DNA of 64,000 nucleotides from Trileptium ribeirensis (Eukaryota; Nematoda; Enoplea; Enoplida; Thoracostomopsidae), in the NCBI GenBank assembly GCA_030248225.1, contig JASANE010020314.1:23259-87258 (forward strand), given 5' to 3'. Made by a program: the position numbers and the translations under genes. A model generated the notes under the pieces. That model was not told where the DNA came from. It saw nothing but the letters and a program-made list of their open reading frames with translations, and searched no databases. This document shows, in pieces, positions 1 to 11,939 of the stretch; positions within the stretch are counted from its first letter, which is position 1, and each line of letters starts with the position of its first letter.

Positions 1-844
1 ATCTTACATGACCAGTAAGTAAATTATTAAATTCGATCAGTTATCGAAATCATACCAACGCCCAACGCATTTATTGTTGTTAAGGAATTTCTGAACCATT
101 TCTGAGCCAAAGAGCGAAGGCATAGCGACCCTAAAGGGGTGCCGTAAACAATAGTTAAAGCATGTTAGTATTCATATTGTATGTTTTCCATTGTCCAAAT
201 GTATTTTCTTTTATATCTACAACTTTCAAATGTCAGTTCGGAATTGGCAATAAAATACTAGGCTTAAAATTGAGATTCCTTTCAGTCAACAACTCCTTTC
301 ACTTTCGACAACATTTGGATTTAATTAAATTTAAAAATGCTCACTGAGATAGTGTGTAAACTGCCTTTCCCGAACCTAAATCCTACTCACCCTAGCAATT
401 CTTGGAAATCCTATATATATTGTTATTTATTGCTGGGTTGTTTTGGTGGTTTGGAAACGTCATGGACTTATGTAACTATGAGGCGCATCAAACTTATACG
501 TTATTATAACTGTAGATCAAAGATGCGTAAGGTGTGTCGGTAGAGTACATGGTTTTAGCGGGGATAGAAAGTTTTATGTTCGGAATCCTGACCCTACTGC
601 TGGAGATAAATATAGTTTGAGGGGGTCTTAGGGTGTAACAAAACTTATCCTCGCATATGAGCACCTAGGAGCGTAGGAGCGTCGGGTTGGATCTGGTCGA
701 GTCAAGTCGCGTCTTGTCACAAATCCCACTCAGGTTGTCGGCTAAAAATTGGGTTGCAGCTACGGACCCAAAATATCGACGGATATTATGTTCTTCCTGT
801 ATGTAGGACAGAATTTTGCACTATCTCAACGTAAACCGAATAAC
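1..844. other. AT-rich non-coding DNA, nothing recognised
   Basis: Short open frames on both strands only, none with recognisable motifs. No RNA gene or clear repeat was seen here. Confidence 0.4.
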
Positions 845-864
845 CCTCTGTGGTCAATGATAAT

Positions 865-1335
865 ACCTATATATATTGCGTCGTTCACAGAGAAATGTGT
901 GCACTTACTCGACATCGTCTGTATATACACACGTGTGTATGGAAACATTACATTCGAACGTATGTAACAACTTTCGTGAGTTGTTACGCAAAACCGGTTC
1001 TGCGTAACAGTATTCGTACGTTGTTACGCACAAGCGCTTGTATGTAACGACATTACCAATATTTTTACATGCAAGCGGTTATGCGTAACAACATTCGTAC
1101 GTTGTTACGCATAACCGCTTGCATGTAAAAACATTGGTAATGTCGTTACGCAAAGCCGGTTCTGCGTACCAGTATTCGTACGTTGTTACGCACAAGCGCT
1201 TGTATGTAACGACATTACCAATGTTTTTACATGCAAGCGGTTATGCGTAACAACATTCGTACGTTGTTACGCATAACGCCTTAAATGTAACAACATTGCT
1301 AATGTTGTTACGCTTGAAAGTTACAACCTTTCGCA
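865..1335 (+). repeat. Dispersed palindrome-rich repeat, copy 1
   Basis: The block begins with a segment reading GAGAAATGTGTGCACTTACT and continues into repeated GTTACGCA / TGCGTAAC motifs spaced at regular intervals. The GTTACGC-rich part repeats with a period of about 165 bp and is also self-complementary. Related copies lie in inverse orientation at about 2,818-2,906 and 32,010-32,300, which makes this a dispersed family and not a local accident. No coding potential is recognised. It could be a non-autonomous DNA transposon with a palindromic interior, but no target duplication was identified. Confidence 0.7.
1044..1149. repeat. Near-perfect 49-bp inverted repeat
   Basis: The left arm (1044-1092) and right arm (1101-1149) are reverse complements with one mismatch out of 49, separated by the 8-base spacer ATTCGTAC. 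A partial second copy of the left arm starts near 1207. The DNA or its transcript could form a long hairpin. Confidence 0.85.
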
Positions 1336-2817
1336 GCCTTGTAAGGCTCCCCTCCAGTTTGATATTGGTGGCCCCCTCCAGTTTGATATTGGTGCCTCCT
1401 GCAGTTCCGGTCTTCAATATACATTATAAATGTTACAAAGAAGAATGGTTACACATCCAAAAATTTATCGCATAGCTGTAATATATCCAGCGAATGCAAA
1501 AAAGCTTCGACTAGGGCAGTCTGGAAAATAATCTAGCAAATATTATACATAGAAGCGGTTCTCTAAACAATGTTCAGTTGAAATATTTAATTTACCAAAA
1601 ATGGGAACGTAGTATCATTGGAAAAGGAAATTATAGAGCTTTGACATGTGTGAATATCACTCTGGATAGGGGCTATTAAAAAATCCTGGTGGCTCGGTAT
1701 GTACTGTTGATTTAGCACGTACTAAAATTGCATTTCTTATGTGTTTACTGTTGATAACAATGTACCTGTATTTATTAATCAGTTAATCTTCTTGTTTATA
1801 TTGCATTTTTGACACAAGCTGCACGTAATCTTATAATCAATTTAAGCTCATAAGTTAGCGACTCACCTAAACAGCTCGGTGGCGTTCTTCCGAAAAAATC
1901 TGAAAAACTAGCTTTGCTTCCCACTGCTATATTTATTTGCGATGATTTATCATTGCAAATTTACCGGCGCGCAGGCGCCAGACATATGTAGTATATATCC
2001 TTATACAAACATGTGATTCCTCTTATTATCTCAACTATCAGCATATACATATGTGATCAAATGGTTGCAATGTAATGGAATAATTTGTGAAGATCATCTA
2101 TTTTGTTTACTTGCTTTAAATAATATTGTTACTCGTGATAAATATGAATTTATGTCAGACAAGTCAACTTGCACTCAGTTAGTTTGTGACAATATCATAT
2201 CAAATATGCCGAATACTTACCTGGAATTATGCAGACACCATCCATGGCAGTGTTTCTGCTCTCTGACCGGCATGTGTTTGCTGCTGTACCGCCGGTGCAG
2301 ACTCAGCATTTTGAGGATTTTCTAGCAAAATATATATCGGTTAATCTGATTACAGATGACAAAGAGATAGCTGTCCTGACTATTTCGGTTTAGAAAATGC
2401 ATTTATAACAGTTTGGACATTCAAGCGGATAGTACTGTAGTAACCACGTCACCATCCACAGAGGAGAAAGCGATGTTATCTGATATAATTATGATGTAAC
2501 ATTTATCATGTGACATTTAGACGAAGACATTACGCTTACGCATGATGCAATACATAATATGTCTTGCATAATGTCTTGTATATTAACAGCTGCGTTAGTT
2601 TCATAAATATATTTCAGTCTTAGTTATTCAACGCTCCACAGTACCTTTAAGACAACAAAAGTCGTTCTTTTACCAATGCGGTAACTTTTCAAATAATATA
2701 TTAAAATCATATAATATTTGCTAACATTTTCTTTTACGCGCTATCAAATATATTATTGTCAATGTCAGTCTGTGACCAGCTGTACCGCCAGTTTGTTTGC
2801 GCCGTAAAATTGTATAT
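1336..2817. other. AT-rich non-coding DNA, nothing recognised
   Basis: No open frame with family motifs is seen. A 90-codon frame at 2053-2325 shows no recognisable domain and is probably chance. Confidence 0.4.
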
Positions 2818-2906
2818 AGTAAATATTGTACATGTGTATTTGCTGACGATGTCGAATAAGTGCACACATTTCTTTGTAAACGATGCATATATGCTATTAC
2901 TATTAG
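2818..2906 (-). repeat. Dispersed palindrome-rich repeat, fragment (copy 2)
   Basis: Read on the minus strand, this matches the start of the repeat at 865-945, including the GAAATGTGTGCACTTATTCG core. Only the non-palindromic head is preserved. Confidence 0.6.
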
Positions 2907-3135
2907 TTCGGAGCAAAATATATTGATACGCGAACACATATCTTTAAATATATTTTAACTGTTTACATTTCAAATATTTTGTGCTGCACATACAGAATAC
3001 CTATCTACAGTATGGTCGGGCTGGGACTATGAATTGCCAAGTATGGTCGGATATGAAAGTTTGGACCCGATGTAGTCTTTAGTTTCAACTTCAATACCGT
3101 AAAATATAGAGACCACGCGGTGGTTCGCTGTGTCA

Positions 3136-3437
3136 GGAAAATAAAATGCAACAAGTTCAGTTCAAGATATTCTGCTCGAACGCGGTGCAACCGCAGCATT
3201 TCAAGGCGGAACATCAGAGCCCGTTCTACGCTGTTATTTCATAACAGAAACTAGTAGATTATTGAGATTTTAGTTATTTAACTTGTACAGAGCCCAATTT
3301 AAGGATTTAGTTTTCGACGCTGGGCTAGAAACTGGAGTGCAACAAGATAAGTTCAAGAAATTCTGCTCAAACGCTGTGCAATCGCAACATTCCAAGGCGG
3401 AAAGTCAGAGCCCGTTCTACACTGTTATTTCATAAAC
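3136..3437. repeat. Direct duplication of ~105 bp
   Basis: The segments at about 3136-3243 and 3331-3436 share long matches, including CAGAGCCCGTTCTAC, and both end in CTGTTATTTCATAA. They are direct copies about 195 bp apart with scattered differences. Confidence 0.7.
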
Positions 3438-3775
3438 AAATGAAATTCATTTCCGCTTTCTGGAACTGAATTTAAAACAAACTCTTTTTAAATCATGGGC
3501 GGAAATTAAAATCATTTTCAGCTTTATTATATCTGCAAACACATCTTAGTTTCCGCATTAGAAAAAATGTAATTAAGGCGTGTATTAATCGTATTAGGAT
3601 GTTAAATTGACTCTATGACACAAAGTTAAACTTTGTATTTAGAGTGAATTTTTTTATTAACAAAGCAGTGGATTCACCGAGATTAACAAAGACTACGCGT
3701 TTCTTAAGATTTGTCATCTTCACATATTTCTCACAATATATTCATCCTGAGAAACATCGAGTAATAGTGCTAACG

Positions 3776-4046
3776 TGCTAACCCTTTCATGCCCAACTCT
3801 GCCAATTGGTATTAGCCCGTATTGCAACACGTTGTGCAAAACTAAGTATGTCGCATTGCGTATGTTTGCACGAGCGGTGTTATTGGCTCGTTTTGAAGGG
3901 TTCCTTTGGGAACCGATCAACATCTCCCAGATAATTCAATGGTTTACGTACGCGGTTTCCACGGATGCAATCGGGGTTCTATCACCGGCGCCGGCTTGAG
4001 CTAGTCGAGCATTGTATACAAACTAGCACGGGCGCTAAAGCGTTAA
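3776..4046. mobile_element. Possible piggyBac-like MITE (weak)
   Basis: The left end reads CTAA then CCCTTTCATGCCC. The right end reads GGGCGCTAAAGCG then TTAA. The ends are imperfect inverted repeats (about 9 of 16 positions) and sit beside TTAA-like tetranucleotides, as in piggyBac-type elements. The interior has no transposase. The call rests only on the ends. Confidence 0.3.
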
Positions 4047-4049
4047 AAA

Positions 4050-6645
4050 TAAACTCAACATTTTTATACTTTTTGTGTATAAATTTCGTTCACACATTTC
4101 ATGTAATAATTTAACAAAAACGTCATTCAATTTTACCCAAGATTTCACATATATCATATGACGTGACGCTATTTCAACAAACATACTTTTCATTTGACTA
4201 ATATCTTTAATTATGTATATAACTTTGATTGCGTCAATTTATTTTCCATACAACTCCTGAAATATCTATTACAATATTCGATATATTTCACGTGTTCACC
4301 ATCCGTTCATAACCGTATTGCTGTTTTTATTTGGTTCACTTCACGCCATTTTTCACTAATCGTTTCATCTGCATTAAGACCACAAAATCATTTGGATCAG
4401 ATCAAAAAAAATATTAAACGCTTCAAACAGGCTAATTTCGTCAGCTATTTATAATATTAATGAGAACTGAGTTAGTTTTTTCATATAATTTTTTACGGTT
4501 TTAATATTGATTTATTTGGCTTTAATCTCTCTGCAACGTTTAAGCTCATAGTAACTAGACTAATATAAGTGATGATATATAGCAACAAAGGTGACATGTA
4601 TGCGCCATATGTGTTAAGCAAATAAATGTTTGAATCGACTCGAGAACAAGAACTAAATAATGTTCAGCCAAATATTTTGCCAGAATCAAACCGAACATAT
4701 TTAATTTCGACCAGAATTAAATTTAGTAGATTATTTGACTCCGATAGAATTTAGTTATACACAAACATGAGCAGGCTTGATTCAGCTCGAATTGGCACAA
4801 ATGATCACAATGTAATGTAATATTATAAAGTAACAATTCTCTGAGAACAAAGGAACAATTCTCTGAGAACAAGGTTTACTCGGATCGCGATCAGAATTAT
4901 TTCAAACTTTTTGAGTTCATTTAATCCAAGTTTATCTTCCTAAAATATCTATATATAATATAAATTTAATTAGTAAAAGTAGAATAAATTTTATTATATT
5001 TCATTCTGTACAAATGGGATTCCACATAGAAATTGGTTTGAAAACTCTAATTCAGTTTAGCTTTTACTTTTACCATTTCGTTACGCAAATCTTACAGCAG
5101 TTGTCGCCGTATTTACAACGTTTGAAGCATACGTCAATCAGAAATCTAGTTTTCGGCTTATCTAACGTTTGCAAAATTTAATGCTGTGTTAAATATTAAA
5201 ACGTTCCTGTATAAACTCATATAAAGTCCTTATTCCATTACGATATTGTTAACACAGATCCAAAACCACTGGCTTTACAAATAGACATTTAGATCAATAG
5301 TCTGCGACGAGATGGTTGATTAACGAAAATTTAGGCAAAGGTTAAACTACGGCTTACGCTTAGCCATAGATTTAGGAATAGACTTAGACGAACAAAATAT
5401 TATTCGATAGCCCAGAGTGTACCTGACATTATACAATCTCTGCGTCATTTTAGCTCAGAGATAGCCATCATAGATTTTTCGAGTATTTTTTAGTATTCCT
5501 TGTACAATTATATTCCAAATAAAACCATCAAGATACACGCAAAAGCATTAGATCATATTTATTATTTATTTTTCTATGTTCCTTGACAATCAAAATCGTT
5601 GAAGCATATTCTAGCTTAAGTATTAGAAAAGAAATTAACAAACTAAGAGAAGTATTACAATTATGACGAAATAAATCCCTGGCCCCGAATAAAACGCCGT
5701 TCCTGGAACAGGTAAAACTTGTCTGGTTTGAAGATTATTCGTTTTATTCGAGTAAAGAAGCCAATACAAAACATATTATGGCTTGATATGAACTTGCGTG
5801 TTAATTTTACAGCAGCTGCTGTTGTAGATGTCTGACGTCAAACCTTTGTGAGTCGTGATATTATATGCTTTCATGTAATAATAATAACTCCTAAGAACAT
5901 AGATATTGTTTTATTGTAGAATTAGTCTTATTATTATTATTATTATTACATAGCACATTAATATTCGTCAGCCCAAATGTGGGTGGGTTTTGTTCGTAAT
6001 ATGCTTTAATATCAAACCCAGTGGAACGCGCGGGCTTTCTTTTTGAGACATTTTATACTAGGTAGCTTTTCAATAATAATAATTATAAGCATTATTTTTG
6101 TATTTTTATTACTATTAATTGTTTCAAAAGATTGAACAAATTCTATTATCAAACTACTATGACATTAAGGTGTGTCTTATAGTCATATTTGTATAGATAT
6201 CAAATTAGTTCTCGGTGAATTTCAATATTAGAGAGTTTTTAACATTTAATAGTGCTATTTTTTGTGGTAACTACTTCACCCATACAAACAATAAGTGGTT
6301 GGTAATCAGTAATATTTAAAAAATCTACTGTTATACCTTAATTTTATTGCTATTATAGGCAAAGAAATAAAATAGATTTACCCATGAACATTTGGGTTTT
6401 AAAAAACCTTAACAAGAGGAATAAACTCAACCAATTTAGTCTTCGCTTTTCAGACTTCCGCCTATGAAAATATAATCGCGGTGATTTTGATTTGACGAAA
6501 TTTCATTTAAAATTTCATCTTCCACTTTCTCTAGAAACGCTAAACGATGATAGGCACGCCATGTAATGTTATATTCACTGCCGAATATTTGGTATGAAAT
6601 GATACGACATATGTGATAATGCATAGTTCATGTTTATTTATATGC
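4050..6645. other. AT-rich non-coding DNA with one (ATT)n microsatellite
   Basis: There is no supported gene. A short TTA/ATT trinucleotide run lies at 5929-5947. The remaining sequence has only short, featureless open frames. Confidence 0.45.
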
Positions 6646-6649
6646 AGCG

Positions 6650-8765
6650 GCTGCACACCGTAGAAAAAATGGTCACACCGGTTGCGGTTGATTTATGCAA
6701 TGCGTCCTTCGTGAGACATTTATATCCTCAGATCCCGTCAATGCAAAGCCACAATCAGTGACCGCGGCTATGCATTTACATTGTCCATTACATTCATGCG
6801 TTTTAAATTTTGCACACCGTAGAAAAAATGGTCACACCGGTTTCTGTTGAAGCGCCCTTCGTGAGACATTTATATCTCAGATCCCGTAAATGCAAAAGCC
6901 ACAATCCGCGACCGCGGCTATGCATTTACATTGTCCATTGCATTCATGCGTTTTAAATTTTGCACACCGTAGAAAATATGGTCACATCGATTTCTGTTGA
7001 AGCGCCCTTCGTGAGACTTTTATATCCTCAGATCCCGTAAATGCAAAAGCCACAATCAATGACCGCGGCTATGCATTTACATTATCCATTGCATTCATGC
7101 ATTTTAAATTTTGCACACCGTAAAAAATACGGTCACACCGGTTTCTGTTGAAGCGCCCTTCGTGAGACATTTATATCCTCAGATCCCGTAAATGCAAAAG
7201 CCACAATTAGTGACCGCGGCTATGCATTTACATTGTCCATTGCATTCATGCGTTTTAAATTTTGCACACCGTAGAAAAAATGGTCACGTCGGTTTCTGCT
7301 GAAACGCCCTCCGTGAGACATTTATATCCTCAAATCCCGTAAATACAAGAGCCACAATCAGTTACCGCAGCTATGCATTTACATTGTCCATTGCATTCAT
7401 GCGTTTTAAATTTTGCACACTGTAGAAAAAATGGTCACACCGGTTTCTGTTGAAGCGCCCTTCGTGAGACATTTATATCTCAGATCCCGTAAATGCAAAA
7501 GCCACAATCAGTGACCGCGGCTATGCATTTACATTGTCCATTGCATTCATTCGTTTTAAATTTTGCACACCGTAGAAAAAATGGTCACATCGATTTCTGT
7601 TGAAGCGCCCTTCGTGAGACTTTTATATCCTCAGATCCCGTAAATGCAAAAGCCACAATCAGTGACCGCGGCTATGCATTTACATTGTCCATTGCATTCA
7701 TGCGTTTTAAATTTTGCACACCGTAGAAAATATGGTCACACCGGTTTCTGTTGAAGCGCCCTTCGTGAGACATTTATATCCTCAGATCCCGTCAATGCAA
7801 AAGCCACAATCAGTGACCGCGGCTATGCATTTACATTATCCATTGCATTCATGCATTTTAAATTTTGCACACCGTAGAAAATACGGTCACACCGGTTTCT
7901 GTTGAAGCGCCCTTCGTGAGACATTTATATCCTCAGATCCCGTAAATGCAAAAGCCACAATTAGTGACCGCGGCTATGCATTTACATTGTCCATTGCATT
8001 CATGCGTTTTAAATTTTGCACACCGTAGAAAAAATGGTCACGTCGGTTTCTGCTGAAGCGCCCTTCGTGAGACATTTATATCCTCAAATCCCGTAAATAC
8101 AAGAGCCAAAATCAGTTACCGCGGCTATGCATTTACATTGTCCATTGCATTCATGCGTTTTAAATTTTGCACGCTGGAGAAAAAATGGTCACATCGGTTT
8201 CTGTTGAAGCGCCCTTCGTGAGACAGTTATATCCTCAGTTACCTGTCAATCTAAAAGCCACAATCAGTGACCGCGGCTATGCATTTACATTGTCCATTGC
8301 ATTCATTCGTTTTGAATTTTGCACACCGTAGAAAAAATGGTCACATCGGTTTCTGTTGAAGCGCCCTTCGTGAGACAGTTATATCCTCAGATCCCGTAAA
8401 TACAAAAGCCACAATCAGTGACCGCGGCTATGCATTTACATTGTGCGTAACATTCATGCGTTTTAAATTTTGCACACCGTAGAAAAAATGGTCACACCGG
8501 TTTCTGTTGAAGCGCCCTTCGTGAGACATTTATATCCTCAGATCCCGTCAATGCAAAAGCCACAATCAATGACCGCCGCTATGCATTTACATTATCCATT
8601 GCATTCATGCATTTTAAATTTTGCACACCGTAAAAAATACGGTCACACCGGTTTCTGTTGAAGCGCCCTTCGTGAGACATTTATATCCTCAGATCCCGTA
8701 AATGCAAAAGCCACAATCACTGACCGCGGCTACGCATTTACATATTTCATTGCATTCATGCGTCT
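6650..8765. repeat. Satellite array, 14 monomers of ~151 bp, with a 5-monomer higher-order period
   Basis: Monomers start with GCACACCGTAGAAAA at about 6649, 6812, 6962, 7113, 7264, 7415, 7565, 7716, 7867, 8018, 8169, 8321, 8472 and 8623. Diagnostic variants recur every five monomers (about 754 bp). The ACAATTAGTGACC variant is in the 7113 and 7867 units, and the CGTCGGTTTCTGCTGAA plus TACAAGAGCC variant is in the 7264 and 8018 units. Open frames inside the array are by-products of the repeat. This is a small array with higher-order structure, as expected from unequal exchange of multimer blocks. Confidence 0.92.
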
Positions 8766-10115
8766 AAGAGGCCTATTGAATTTGAACCAGCAACGAAATT
8801 GGGGCATTCATTACAGCGTACAATAGTTTTCGTTAGTATTGCTTGAGTAATGGCGTTTGCATTTACAAAACGTCAGTGCATTGGTTTGCACCAACGAACA
8901 ATAATTGTCATCGAAATGGTTCAAACGTACTGTTCTGTACAGTGATCAACATAATAATGTGTAAGCTCCAGTGTTTATTCAAAACTTACACGCGCAAACC
9001 TTTTCAAGTTAAAGCTCATACACTACAACTGCTGTCTTATAATACAACGATTAATGTTTTTACGCAAACTGTACCGCTGCTAATATCATTAGGCTCTGCA
9101 AAAGTGCATACAATAATGCTTTGCTACGACCGCACGATTTAGAGATATCACGTTGTTATTGAATGCTTCTGGCATTATGCTGCGTTTATGTTATAAAAGA
9201 CCCACTCTGTGAATGATTTGTTCACCCTGGGCGTCTGTGCCACCATCCATTATAGTGTGTCTTGTACAGCACAGTATTTCTGATGGTATTTTTGGATAGT
9301 ATATATAGGTAGTATAGTGTCGGAGACGGTATGGTGTAGACTTCACCATAAATTTAAAAAATTATATGGTGTTAGCTACATCATATTGTTATTTACACAC
9401 ATTATATAAAGCGTTTGTGTATTGTGTCCTTGACACCGTCAGCAAAAGCCAAATGTTGATTATGACATTATAGTTAATTTTATGGTGTCTCATGCATCAT
9501 CTATTTCGTTATATAGTGTAGGTATTTACTGTATATCATTCTATGGCATGGTGTAGACTATGGAGATACAAAACTTTCACATGGGGTCTTGACGTAAAAG
9601 CCGCGTTAACTCTCCGTTTTCAACGATATATAGCGCGCATTATAAAATTGCGGGCATTGGATTCGTAATTTAAGAATCAATGTTTGTTTTTTATTGTACT
9701 TAGTACTAGGTAGTAGGAATATATTTTGATGGCTGAAAATTGATATAACCACAATTTGAATAAAATTTGTGTCTGTGAACAATGTCAATTGCTAAATTCT
9801 ACTTCTGTGTGGTTAATAATTTAAATGACAGTAACACTTAGTTTAAATGAGACTAATTTCCAAACATATTTATCTATAAAAACTTGTGTCCTACATATTA
9901 TACCAGCCTATTATTCAGTGTTCCTGTGCATCCTGTACTTTTCGGTATGACATGTTCTTACCTATTTCACAAAAATGCTATATTAATGAGGTATGTGCAT
10001 AGATCAATATCAGGTTTTATGTGCGGTTAAGAGTTTATACACCCTGTTCAAATTTCAGCCGAACTACTTTATGGCTTATCAAATTTATTTTATAAAACAG
10101 TGGGCCAATTTAACT
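8766..10115. other. AT-rich non-coding DNA
   Basis: No gene is supported. Around 9240-9560 there are loosely repeated TATGGTGT/TAGTGTAGAC words, but no clear period. Confidence 0.4.
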
Positions 10116-10124
10116 TTTTGGGGC

Positions 10125-10300
10125 GGAAGTTAAATACATTCCATGCCGGTATACAATTACTAAGCCTAAGCCTTAGTCTAAGATAAGGTCATCACATGTG
10201 CCATATACTAAGCCTAGGTCGTGGAGCTGAAGCAAGCCGAACCCCCGCTCTAAGCTGTTCTTTTTTCTAATGTTATAACACACGGCCCGTAAAGGTGACA
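10125..10300 (+). repeat. Dispersed repeat with CTAAGCCTAAG words, copy 1
   Basis: Shared landmarks, in order, are ATTCCATGCCG, AAGCCTAAGCCTTAG, CACATGTGCCATA, CTAAGCCTAGG, CTCTAAGCTGTTC and TTTTTTCTAATGTTATAAC. Copies occur at about 31,395-31,570 (minus strand) and 36,095-36,270 (plus strand). It has no protein-coding content; it is probably a non-autonomous element. Confidence 0.65.
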
Positions 10301-10546
10301 TGGGTCAAACATTGAATACATCGCCGGCTATTTATTTGCTTACATTGGCCTTCAATTGACAACTGGTTATTTTCGCTTATATCTTTTAAGCGTACTCAAT
10401 GGCAGTTTGTTTGTCCGTAACCATTTTACATTTCGTTTTTCACTAGGCATTTTTTATATATGTAACATTAAAATGATAATGGTGTCATAACACTCCCTGC
10501 GGAAAATATTTTTCTTTTATGCCAAACATAAAATATGCTAAACAAA

Positions 10547-11155
10547 AATGTAAGATTAAGTTCATAAAATTCTTGAAACTATGAACGTTTCTTGTATACT
10601 TATCTTTGCTCAATTTTTAAATAATAGACGCGATGTATGTCCAGATATATGTTAGCATGTGTATTTCGTTCGGCTAGATTTAGACTTAGCCTGAATACCT
10701 AATCTTAGGCTATGGCTTTAGTATAAGAAGAAATGTAAAATTAAGTTCATAAAATTCTTGAAACTATGAACATTTCTTGTCTACTTATCTTTGCTCAATT
10801 TTTAAATAATAGACGCGATGTATGTCCAGACATATGTTAGGATGTGTATTTCGTTCGGCTAGATTTAGACTTAGGCTATGGCTTTAGTATAAGAAGAAAT
10901 GTTAGATTAAGTTCATAAAATTCTTGAAGCTATGAAATAATCTTAGGCTATGGCTTTAGTATAAGAAAAAATATAAGATTAAGGTCATAAAATTCTTGAA
11001 ACTATGAATATTTCTTGTCCACTTACGTTTGCTGAATTTTTAAATAATAGACGCGATGTATGTCCAGATATATGTTAGGTTGTGTATTTCGTTCGGCTAG
11101 ATTTAGACTTAGCCTTAATACGTAGTCTTAGGGTATTTCTTTAGTGTAACAAGAA
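10547..11155. repeat. Tandem repeat of ~186 bp with one truncated unit
   Basis: Units start with a variant of AATGTAAGATTAAGTTCATA at about 10547, 10732, 10897 and 10969. The third unit is short, jumping from the start of the unit to its end (ATCTTAGGCTATGGC). The full unit carries AATAATAGACGCGATGTATG and TTCGTTCGGCTAGATTTAG. Confidence 0.85.
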
Positions 11156-11254
11156 AACTCCAATTGCTTCTCTTATAGGAATCGTAATTTTAGTTTTTTG
11201 ATGACCTTTTTAATTCTTACTAAACTATTGTGCTTTATCAGTGCTTAATGCATC

Positions 11255-11934
11255 ATTTACCTTAACATGTGTGCACCGGGGCCGGATTTTGTCACAGTCT
11301 GCCGCGGCTCTAAAGCCATTCTTGGCCCAGCCATTATGACATTTTTTAGGTCGAGCCAGACCCTACAAATATATTTAGCTAATAGTAAACTGACGCTTAT
11401 AAATTGTCACAAATGCCGGAATCGGCTCTAAAAGCCAGAAATATATGACAACAATGGAAAATTGCTAAAAATAAAAATCGATGATAGTTTTGGTCATATA
11501 TTCGTAAAACGTCCTTCCAGTTACAATAGCGTAATTTTCATGCATGAAAAAGTATGTTTTACATAGCCACTAGGTTGGTTTGTAAAAGGTGCTCAAAAAA
11601 TTTTTGAAAATAGCGATATTTACTTATTTATTTTGCCTGAATTTATGCGCTTTGCTTTTAATTACTACTAATCTTGCCTTTGTTGAACCTAGAGCTAAAT
11701 ATTTTCAATGTAACACAATCTGCTAAACTAAATGTAATGAATAATTTTTCAATAGCCAGACCCAGATATCAAACCATGAGACATAGCCACTCCTGGCCAG
11801 TATACACATATTAGCATAGCTCAGCTATTTGTTTTATTTATGAAGAGCCGGAAGTGGCTGTGCGTTTTTTGTCACTAGCCGTAATTGGCTTTATGATAGA
11901 ATCCGGCCCTACGTGCACACATGTTAAGGTAAAT
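11255..11934. mobile_element. Inverted-repeat element of ~680 bp (MITE-like)
   Basis: The left end (11255-11290) and the reverse complement of the right end (11898-11934) share their first 22 bases, starting ATTTACCTTAACATGTGTGC, and then GGCCGGATT after a short divergence. The interior has no transposase and holds several GCCAGA/AGCCA words in both orientations. No convincing target-site duplication was found, so the superfamily is open. Confidence 0.75.
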
Positions 11935-11939
11935 CATAC

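Noticed and set aside
6436..8661. Repeated 60-63-codon frames in and next to the satellite
   Set aside because: Those inside the array are caused by the monomer sequence itself and recur with the repeat. The one just upstream has no motif.
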